Source of the DNA: Anaerolineae bacterium
GTDB lineage: Bacteria; Chloroflexota; Anaerolineae; Aggregatilineales; Phototrophicaceae
Direction: 5' to 3'
NCBI GenBank assembly: GCA_014379235.1
Contig: JACMMD010000270.1
Coordinates: 1 to 9,796 of the forward strand
DNA length: 9,796 nt
Below are positions 1 through 5,687 of this stretch, piece after piece. Position numbers and translations under genes: made by a program. Below the pieces are notes generated by a model. The model was not told the origin of the DNA. It ran no database searches and saw only the letters and a list, made by a program, of their open reading frames with translations. How positions within the stretch are numbered: position 1 is the first letter of the stretch; every line of letters starts with the position of its first letter.

Positions 1-1713
1 AGTAAGAGACTGTTTTTAGCTATTTTGGCTCTTCTGCTGGTGGCACTTAGCGTGAATATGGTGGTCGCGCAGGACGAACTACCGCGCGACGAAACGCTGT
101 ATGTCGCTGGTTTCCAATTTGGCCCGCCTACTTCCTACAATCCCCTCGCGTACAACGGCGCGACATGGCCTGCTCTAAACACACACAAGCAGCTCTACGA
201 AACGCTGTTCGTCTTCAACAGCGTGGCTGGCACGCTTGACCCACTGCTGGCCAGCGATCTGACATGGAGCGATGATGGCATTTCTGGCGTGATTACCCTG
301 CAAGAAGGCACACAATGGCAGGATGGCGAACCGCTGACCGCTGCCGATGTGGTCTTCAGTTTCGAGCTTGCCCAGACCAATGAAGACTTGTACTACAGCA
401 CCTTCTGGGATTACGTGTCTGAGATGACTGCTGGGGATGACCAGACCATCGAATTCACGCTCAATCCCGATCAGGTCAATCCCGGCATCGTCAATGATTT
501 CTTCGCCAGAGTCGATATTGTGCCGGAGCATATCTGGGCAGAGCGCACAGATGGAGACACTCCCGTGTTGCAGTATGACGAGCAGGCGCCGGTTGGCTCT
601 GGCCCTTACACCGTCATGGACACTTCCACCGAGCGTGTCGTAATCGAACGCTTTGACGGTTACTGGGGTGCGGAAATCTACGGCTTGCCCGCGCCACGCT
701 ACGTTGTGCATCCGATCTTCAGCAGTAACGACGCGGGCAACCTTGCACTGCAACGCGGCGAAGTGGATTTGTCGCAGCAGTTCGCGCCGCAAATCTGGCA
801 GATGTGGGAAGAAGATGGTTTGCCAGTGGGCACATGGTTCGCCGAAGAACCTTATCATGTTCCCGGCAATATTCCGTTCCTGAATATCAATATTCATAAG
901 CCGGGGTTGGACAACGTGGCGGTTCGCCGTGCGCTGGCGTATGCAATCAACTATCCGCAAATCGCCGCTGTTGCTATGTCTCGCTACTCGGCCCCGGCGC
1001 AACCCAGTATTGTTCTTCCAAGCGGCGGCGAGGCTCAGTTCTTCAACGCCGAGCAGGCAGCCGAGCTTGGGTGGGAGTACAATCCTGACCGCGCCCGCGA
1101 GATTCTAGAGCAGGAAGCCGGAGCGACAATGGGGGCTGACGGCATTTACGTGCTGCCTGACGGCACCCGCCTTGGGCCATACACTCTGCTTTCGACCTTT
1201 GGCTGGACTGACTGGAATGCCGCTGCTGATCTGGCTGCCCAGAGCGCCACGGAAGCAGGCATTGAGGTTTTCACCGAATATCCTGAATATCCGCTGCTGC
1301 TCAGTAGCCGGAATAACGGTGACTTCGACTTGGTGGTCTTTTCTCACTCAGGCGCATCGCCCGCCCAGCCTTGGCAGCGTTTCCATGACGTGCTCGATGA
1401 CCGGGGTGTAGCAGATTTCGGTGAGCAGGCGTTCTGGAACTGGGGACGCTTCAGCCATCCTGATGTGGCCGCTCTGCTGGATGAGGCAGCGGCGACCAGC
1501 GATGTGGACAGACTGCAAGAGCTGTACACTGAACTTGACCGAATCTATCAGGAAAATATCCCGGCGATTCCGCTCATGTATCGACCATTGGAATTCTACG
1601 AATTCAACGAGTCGGTCTGGTGCGGTTTCCCAACCGCTGATAATGCAGTGGGTTTGCCGCTGCCAGAGCGTGCCGCGCTCTCGATCTATAACGTCATAAG
1701 CGTGTGCGAGTAG
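1..1713 (+). CDS. Family 5 (Opp/Dpp-type) ABC transporter substrate-binding protein, 5' partial
   Basis: Extracellular solute-binding protein that delivers ligand to the permeases encoded downstream. The reading frame is open to the left edge (570 codons visible). It begins SKR followed by a hydrophobic run and VVA-QDE, a type I signal peptide with cleavage after residue 23; the start codon is probably just outside the window. The TTG at 25 is an internal Leu codon and would remove the basic n-region. Family hallmarks: W106-QDGEPLTAADVVFS, GSGPY at 199-203, and a C-terminal IPAIPLMYRP segment before the last strand. Length suits the family (about 520-600). No lipobox cysteine is present. The only two cysteines, C541 and C569, lie in the last 30 residues and could form a disulfide. 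The protein is rich in Trp and Tyr (for example QIWQMW, GWTDW, FWNWGRF). Family members bind peptides, nickel or oligosaccharides; a beta-mannoside ligand is inferred only from the downstream mannosidase. Confidence 0.93.
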   Translation, partial: SKRLFLAILALLLVALSVNMVVAQDELPRDETLYVAGFQFGPPTSYNPLAYNGATWPALNTHKQLYETLFVFNSVAGTLDPLLASDLTWSDDGISGVITLQEGTQWQDGEPLTAADVVFSFELAQTNEDLYYSTFWDYVSEMTAGDDQTIEFTLNPDQVNPGIVNDFFARVDIVPEHIWAERTDGDTPVLQYDEQAPVGSGPYTVMDTSTERVVIERFDGYWGAEIYGLPAPRYVVHPIFSSNDAGNLALQRGEVDLSQQFAPQIWQMWEEDGLPVGTWFAEEPYHVPGNIPFLNINIHKPGLDNVAVRRALAYAINYPQIAAVAMSRYSAPAQPSIVLPSGGEAQFFNAEQAAELGWEYNPDRAREILEQEAGATMGADGIYVLPDGTRLGPYTLLSTFGWTDWNAAADLAAQSATEAGIEVFTEYPEYPLLLSSRNNGDFDLVVFSHSGASPAQPWQRFHDVLDDRGVADFGEQAFWNWGRFSHPDVAALLDEAAATSDVDRLQELYTELDRIYQENIPAIPLMYRPLEFYEFNESVWCGFPTADNAVGLPLPERAALSIYNVISVCE

Positions 1714-1729
1714 AGGACGGCCATGAGCC

Positions 1730-1770
1730 AGCCGGTCATCTCTAAACAGACTTTGTAGAGTTGGCCGGTT
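1730..1770 (+). repeat. Imperfect hairpin in the binding-protein/permease gap
   Basis: Arms 1730-1746 and 1754-1770 (17 nt each) pair around a 7-nt loop (cagactt). There are two mismatches (U1739:U1761, A1745:G1755) and two G-U pairs. The core is agccggtca against the ggccggtt side. It begins 17 nt after the stop codon of the binding-protein gene. No T-run follows directly; the nearest is ttttt at about 1786-1790, some 15 nt past the stem. It could protect the 3' end of the binding-protein mRNA or partly attenuate transcription. Confidence 0.6.
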
Positions 1771-1796
1771 CCGGTGTATCAAAGTGTTTTTGAGGA

Positions 1797-1824
1797 GTGA
1801 GCAGCCCGCAATCGGGCTGCTCAC
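1797..1824 (+). repeat. Perfect 12-bp hairpin upstream of the first permease
   Basis: Arms gtgagcagcccg (1797-1808) and cgggctgctcac (1813-1824) are perfectly complementary around the tetraloop caat. It ends 16 nt before the permease ATG at 1841 and is followed by catccacagg, not a T-tract, so a classical intrinsic terminator is unlikely. An mRNA-stabilising or REP-like role would fit: binding proteins are usually needed in excess over permeases, and hairpins at this junction are a known way to set that ratio (malE-malF in enteric bacteria is the standard example). A protein-binding palindrome is an alternative. Confidence 0.75.
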
Positions 1825-1840
1825 CATCCACAGGTAAAAC

Positions 1841-2854
1841 ATGTCTAAATTTCAGCTTTACATTCTCAATAAAGTGTTTTGGTTTGTTTTAGCCTTCTTT
1901 ATCGCCTTAGTTCTCAACTTCCTGCTGCCCCGTCTGATCCCCGGAAATCCAGTAGATGTTATTGTCGGGCAAATGGGTATGGGAGGCGGGGTCAGCGGTC
2001 AGGCGCAGGAACGAATATACACGGCCTATATTGCTGATTTCGGGTTGGATAAGCCAATCTGGGAGCAGTTTATCATTTACGTCAAGAGGCTGGCGCAAGG
2101 GGATTTAGGTGTATCCTTTGCACGTTCGCCAGTAAGAGTGCAAACGCTGATTGGCGACGCGCTCCCCTGGACTATCGCGCTGCAACTACCGGCAGTTCTC
2201 GTTGGCTGGATTCTTGGTAATGTACTAGGCGCGGTAGCTGCTTATCGACAGGGCTGGCTGGATCGCAGTTTGTTTCCTGCATTCTTGTTTACATCAAGTA
2301 TGCCGTATTACTGTTTATCCATCATCCTACTCTACGTATTCGCCGTATACTGGCCGTTATTTCCCGCAGGCGGCGGCTACAGTTTTGCGATTAGCCCCGG
2401 TTTGAATTGGACTTTCATTGCCAGTGCCGTGCATCATTACTGGCTGCCCTTTCTTTCGCTGGTGATTGTCTTCATCGGTGGGCAGGCAATTGGAATGCGT
2501 GCAATGTCCGTCTATGAATTGGATGCCGATTATGTGCGCTTTTCGCGGAGTCTAGGTGTCGACGACAGTCGCGTTGTCCGGTACATTTTCCGTAATGCGA
2601 TGCTGCCGCAAGTCACCGGTTTGGCACTGGCGATAGGTTCGATGGTCAGCGGGGCGCTCATTACTGAAATCGTCTTTGGGTATCCCGGTATCGGCAGCTT
2701 ACTGTACGAATCCATCCGCCTCAATGATTACACCGTCATACAAGGTGTCACGCTGCTTATCATGGTTGGGGTGCTGGTCGCAAATTTCCTAGCAGATATC
2801 GCCTACGGTTTTATCGATCCTAGAATCCGCGCTCAACGAGCCGGGGAACGGTGA
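1841..2854 (+). CDS. ABC transporter permease, DppB/OppB family
   Basis: First of two inner-membrane permease subunits forming the translocation path. 337 residues, typical for DppB. Hydrophobic segments are visible near residues 11-32, 108-135, 144-170, 191-216, 252-277 and 297-322, matching the six-helix layout with a periplasmic stretch after helix 1. The cytoplasmic EAA-type loop that docks on the ATPases is at about 226-257 (D230-YVRFSRSLG, then RNAMLP). LIPGNPVD after helix 1 and GYPGIGSLLYESI near 280-292 are family hallmarks. The ATG at 1841 has only a weak Shine-Dalgarno (cagg, 1831-1834). The long preceding gap with two hairpins suggests its expression is set apart from the binding protein. 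Transported substrate cannot be read from this subunit. Confidence 0.94.
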   Translation: MSKFQLYILNKVFWFVLAFFIALVLNFLLPRLIPGNPVDVIVGQMGMGGGVSGQAQERIYTAYIADFGLDKPIWEQFIIYVKRLAQGDLGVSFARSPVRVQTLIGDALPWTIALQLPAVLVGWILGNVLGAVAAYRQGWLDRSLFPAFLFTSSMPYYCLSIILLYVFAVYWPLFPAGGGYSFAISPGLNWTFIASAVHHYWLPFLSLVIVFIGGQAIGMRAMSVYELDADYVRFSRSLGVDDSRVVRYIFRNAMLPQVTGLALAIGSMVSGALITEIVFGYPGIGSLLYESIRLNDYTVIQGVTLLIMVGVLVANFLADIAYGFIDPRIRAQRAGER

Positions 2855-2856
2855 GG
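2850..2856 (+). promoter_or_regulatory. Ribosome binding site of the second permease, overlapping a stop codon
   Basis: ggtgagg lies across the TGA of the upstream permease (2852-2854), 7 nt before the ATG at 2864. Ribosomes ending the first permease would sit on this site, which suggests coupled translation and balanced synthesis of the two subunits. Confidence 0.55.
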
Positions 2857-2863
2857 CAGACGC

Positions 2864-3769
2864 ATGACTGCAATTCCAAAACAACAGGCAGAACTCCACA
2901 AGGAGTCATCGCTTACGCTGCTGCTGCGAAATTCTTTCAGAAGAGTGCGCCACGCTAACCCGCGATTTCTGTTCGCCGTAACGCTGCTGCTGCTGGTGGT
3001 GTTGTTTGCCGTGCTTGGGCCGGTGATCTTCGATAGGCCTAATCCGATGAAGATCGTCGGCATGTTATACGATCCACCGTCGGAGATTGCATGGTTCGGT
3101 ACGGACAATTTTGGCCGGGACGTGTTTACGCAGCTCATGCACGGTACGCGCACATCCCTCAGTATCGGGCTGGTCGCGGGCACGATAGCGACCTTGATCG
3201 GTGTCACCGTTGGCACAGTCGCAGGTTACAAAGGCGGCCTGATTGAAGAGATACTGATGACCATTACCAACGTAGTCATCACCATTCCTTCGATTGTGAT
3301 CCTGATTTTGCTGTCTATCGCCCTAAGTTCGCATGAAGTTTTTGGCATGGGAATCATCATCGGCGCAACGACATGGCCATGGACAGCGCGCGCGGTGCGC
3401 GCCCAAACCAGCAGCTTACGAACGCGAGAACACGTAGACGTGGCCCGTCTATCGGGCGTGGGTACGCTGTCGCTAATTATGTGGGAAATCATTCCGTATA
3501 TGCTTTCGTACATCGTGATGGCCTTCGTTCTTCAACTCAACGCGGGCATATTGCAGGAAGCGGCATTGAGCATGTTAGGGCTAGGGATTGATCGAGGGGT
3601 TTCGCTCGGTATCATGCTGCAATGGGCGCTGCTGTGGGAATCGGTGCGTACCGGCGCGTGGTGGGCATTCGTGCCGCCAACCCTATTCCTGACGCTGATC
3701 GCGTTCTCGCTGCTGCTGTTGCAGTCCAGCATCGATGAAATATTTAATCCGCGCCTGCGAAAAGGGTAA
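2864..3769 (+). CDS. ABC transporter permease, DppC/OppC family
   Basis: Second membrane permease, partner of the DppB-like subunit; the gap between the two genes is 9 nt. 301 residues, usual for DppC. An N-terminal cytoplasmic tail of about 33 residues precedes helix 1 (about 35-56). The diagnostic GTDNFGRDVFTQLMHGTRTS is at residues 79-98. The EAA-type coupling loop is at about 186-212 (REHVDVARLSGVG, ending in IIP), followed by EAALSMLGLG (232-241). The protein ends with the family tail DEIFNPRLRKG. Hydrophobic segments near 98-121, 136-156, 160-178, 211-235 and 266-288 complete the membrane domain. The start is supported by the overlapping Shine-Dalgarno. Everything seen agrees with an intact, functional subunit. 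Confidence 0.94.
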   Translation: MTAIPKQQAELHKESSLTLLLRNSFRRVRHANPRFLFAVTLLLLVVLFAVLGPVIFDRPNPMKIVGMLYDPPSEIAWFGTDNFGRDVFTQLMHGTRTSLSIGLVAGTIATLIGVTVGTVAGYKGGLIEEILMTITNVVITIPSIVILILLSIALSSHEVFGMGIIIGATTWPWTARAVRAQTSSLRTREHVDVARLSGVGTLSLIMWEIIPYMLSYIVMAFVLQLNAGILQEAALSMLGLGIDRGVSLGIMLQWALLWESVRTGAWWAFVPPTLFLTLIAFSLLLLQSSIDEIFNPRLRKG

Positions 3770-3775
3770 ACGTAC

Positions 3776-3858
3776 TTGGCTCATGTCCAGAACTAGTGAA
3801 TTTGCGTTGAACAGTGGGCTTAAGCCCACTGCCAGCACTCGTTTTGAACAAGAGCCAA
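3776..3858. repeat. Compound 83-nt inverted repeat in the permease/ATPase gap
   Basis: Outer arms 3776-3798 and 3836-3858 (23 nt each) are complementary with three mismatches (3783:3851, 3787:3847, 3794:3840) and one G-U. They begin ttggctc and end gagccaa. Inside lies the perfect 20-bp palindrome cagtgggcttaagcccactg (3812-3831), an 8-bp stem with a ttaa loop. The asymmetric internal loop is 13 nt on the left and 4 nt on the right. The element fills most of the 107-nt gap and ends 4 nt before the Shine-Dalgarno of the ATPase gene. No flanking target duplication is evident. It could be a REP- or MITE-like element or an mRNA structure that sets ATPase expression. It contains no ORF worth calling. 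Confidence 0.7.
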
Positions 3859-3862
3859 AATT

Positions 3863-3868
3863 AAAGGA
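3863..3868 (+). promoter_or_regulatory. Ribosome binding site of the first ATPase
   Basis: aaagga lies 8 nt before the ATG at 3877 and just outside the long inverted repeat. It supports this ATG even though the protein begins close to the first beta strand (MDVYNVRAHY). Confidence 0.6.
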
Positions 3869-3876
3869 CGACAAGG

Positions 3877-4875
3877 ATGGATGTCTATAATGTGCGGGCA
3901 CATTATTCTGCTGGTTCTGGCCCGCCCGTGAAAGCGGTGGATGACGTATCGTTATCGGTGTCGGAAGGCGAAGTTTTCGGTATTGTTGGCGAGTCGGGCT
4001 GCGGCAAATCCACTCTGGCAGCGGTGATGTCGCTTACAGCGGGACGCAACCTCACAGTTGCCAGTGGAGAAATGGCATTAGGGGATCACCGACTCCCCTT
4101 GACGGAACAAATCCGCATTCCGAAAGGGTGGCGTGGAATACAAGTAGCGCTGCTTCCTCAGCGTGCGATGAACTCCCTGAATCCTACAGCGCGTATACGT
4201 GATTTCATTGTAGACGTGGTGCGCTCTCATAATCCATCGCTGCGCCCACACGATGCTATTCGACAGGCACAGGAGCGGTTAGAGCAGCTTTCTTTACCTG
4301 TTCGCGTCTTAGATAGTTATCCGCACCAGTTGAGCGGCGGTATGCGTCAGCGCGTCGTCGCTGTGATTTCAACGCTGCTCAACCCGAAGGTGCTGATCGC
4401 CGATGAGCCAACCTCTGCTCTCGACGTATCCTCTCAGAAGCAGTTCATCGTACTGCTTCAAGAACTCTTGCAGCGCGGTTTCATCACCCGTGTTGTCTAC
4501 ATCACCCACGACCTGCCCATGTTGAGCAACATCGCTGACCGCATCGCCGTGATGTACGCGGGCAAAATTGTCGAGACTGGCACGACGAGCCAAGTTATTG
4601 AATCGCCGCAGCATCCTTATACTCAAGCGCTAATCGCCTCGACGCTGGACATAGACCCCCAGCTTCGCGGGCGTCAAATCAAAGGCATTCCGGGCGCGCC
4701 ACCTGACCTGCGTTATCCGCCGAGCGGCTGCCGCTTCCATCCGCGCTGCTCCTATGTCATGGACAAATGCTCACGCGAAGCGCCGCCGATTGTGGGTGAC
4801 GACAGCCGCTTTGCTGCCTGCTGGTGGACGCTAGAACAGCTTGAAAAAACGGCGGTCAAGGAGACAGAGCGATGA
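3877..4875 (+). CDS. ABC transporter ATPase, DppD/OppD family with oligo_HPY C-terminal region
   Basis: First of two nucleotide-binding subunits that power the importer on the cytoplasmic face. All ATPase motifs are intact: Walker A GESGCGKST (38-46), Q-loop Q95, signature LSGGMRQR (152-159), Walker B with D176 and catalytic E177 (VLIADEPTSALD, 172-183), and switch H211 (THDL). After the nucleotide-binding domain comes the oligo_HPY extension (SPQHPYTQALI, then GIPGAPPDL). It ends in a cysteine cluster, C285, C291, C298 and C315 (GCRFHPRC...C...C), standard for DppD/OppD proteins; from memory, it is reported to hold an iron-sulfur cluster in a mycobacterial homologue. The 332-residue length is normal. 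The N-terminus is slightly short (only about 10 residues before the variable loop). The gene ends in a 4-nt ATGA overlap with the next ATPase. Confidence 0.95.
   Translation: MDVYNVRAHYSAGSGPPVKAVDDVSLSVSEGEVFGIVGESGCGKSTLAAVMSLTAGRNLTVASGEMALGDHRLPLTEQIRIPKGWRGIQVALLPQRAMNSLNPTARIRDFIVDVVRSHNPSLRPHDAIRQAQERLEQLSLPVRVLDSYPHQLSGGMRQRVVAVISTLLNPKVLIADEPTSALDVSSQKQFIVLLQELLQRGFITRVVYITHDLPMLSNIADRIAVMYAGKIVETGTTSQVIESPQHPYTQALIASTLDIDPQLRGRQIKGIPGAPPDLRYPPSGCRFHPRCSYVMDKCSREAPPIVGDDSRFAACWWTLEQLEKTAVKETER
4858..4863 (+). promoter_or_regulatory. Strong ribosome binding site of the second ATPase, inside the first
   Basis: aaggag lies within the end of the upstream ATPase gene, 8 nt before the ATG at 4872, and decides that start. 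With the ATGA overlap it indicates translational coupling of the two ATPase subunits. Confidence 0.7.
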
Positions 4876-5687
4876 CTACGAACTCAAGGGGAGCGCCCCT
4901 GCTGGCAGCGCAAAACGTGTGCCGCACGTTTGGTCATGGCCCGGATATGCTGCGCGCCGTTGACCGCGTGTCGTTCAGCATCCAACCGGGCGAAATCGTG
5001 GCCATCGTTGGCGAAAGCGGCAGCGGCAAGTCAACGCTTGCGCGTCTGTTACTGCGGTTATTAGACCCAACAGGCGGTCAAATTTTGCTTCATGGGCAGG
5101 ACGTAACCAAGCTGCACCGAAACAACGAACTCAAAATCTACTGGCAAAAAGTGCAGGGCGCGTTTCAAGATTCGTTCGCGGCCTTCAATCAATTTTATAG
5201 CGTTCGTCGTTCTCTCGATAGGGCGCTAAACGTGCTGGACGTTCGCCTGACCAGCAGCGAGCGCAAGCAGCGAGTTTTCAACTCGCTCAGAGAAGTTGGC
5301 CTCGAACCTGACATCCTCGCAAAGCTGCCGCATCAACTTTCTGGCGGGCAGCTTCAACGGGTGATGATCGCACGGGCGCTGGTGACTGGCCCGGAGCTGC
5401 TCATTGCAGATGAGCCGACGAGTATGCTCGACGCTTCCCTGCGCGTCACAGTGCTCAATCTGCTCATGGATCTGCGTAAGCGTCATAACATGAGTATCCT
5501 CTTTATCACACATGATTTGGGACAGGCGAACTATCTGAGTGACCGGATTCTGGTCATGTATCGTGGTGAAATCGTCGAGCAAGGCCCGGTGGCACAGGTA
5601 CTGGAATCTCCACAGCACGAATACACGCAGCGTTTGCTGGCCGATGTGCCGCGACTTCATGGAAAGGCTCACGTTCTAAATGTTTAA
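4872..5687 (+). CDS. ABC transporter ATPase, DppF/OppF family, short C-terminus
   Basis: Second nucleotide-binding subunit, expected to pair with the DppD-like ATPase. Walker A GESGSGKST (47-55), Q-loop Q99, signature LSGGQLQR (156-163), Walker B with D180 and E181 (LLIADEPTSMLD, 176-187) and switch H214 are all intact, so ATP hydrolysis should be possible. Two oddities stand out. The usual FQDPxxSLNP segment after the Q-loop reads FQDSFAAFNQFYSV, so both prolines are replaced. The protein stops at 271 residues shortly after SPQHEYTQRLLADVP, whereas DppF proteins usually run to about 320 with a longer oligo_HPY tail and cysteine cluster; only the first part of that region is present. The next gene overlaps its 3' end by 8 nt, so the short form looks genuine rather than frameshifted. 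Confidence 0.94.
   Translation: MTTNSRGAPLLAAQNVCRTFGHGPDMLRAVDRVSFSIQPGEIVAIVGESGSGKSTLARLLLRLLDPTGGQILLHGQDVTKLHRNNELKIYWQKVQGAFQDSFAAFNQFYSVRRSLDRALNVLDVRLTSSERKQRVFNSLREVGLEPDILAKLPHQLSGGQLQRVMIARALVTGPELLIADEPTSMLDASLRVTVLNLLMDLRKRHNMSILFITHDLGQANYLSDRILVMYRGEIVEQGPVAQVLESPQHEYTQRLLADVPRLHGKAHVLNV

Noticed and set aside
25..27. TTG as start codon of the binding protein
   Set aside because: The frame continues to the left edge, and the eight codons before it supply the basic n-region (SKR) and the beginning of the hydrophobic core of the signal peptide.
175..1002. 275-codon open frame on the minus strand, antisense to the binding-protein gene
   Set aside because: No recognisable domain, low-complexity translation typical of a shadow frame, and the opposite strand encodes a clear family 5 binding protein.
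1797..1824. Intrinsic terminator after the binding-protein gene
   Set aside because: The stem is perfect but is followed by catccacagg with no T-tract, and the downstream genes are needed for the same transporter.
3770..3876. Insertion of a MITE with target-site duplication
   Set aside because: The inverted repeat is real, but no direct repeat flanks 3776-3858, so the transposon reading is not claimed as a feature.
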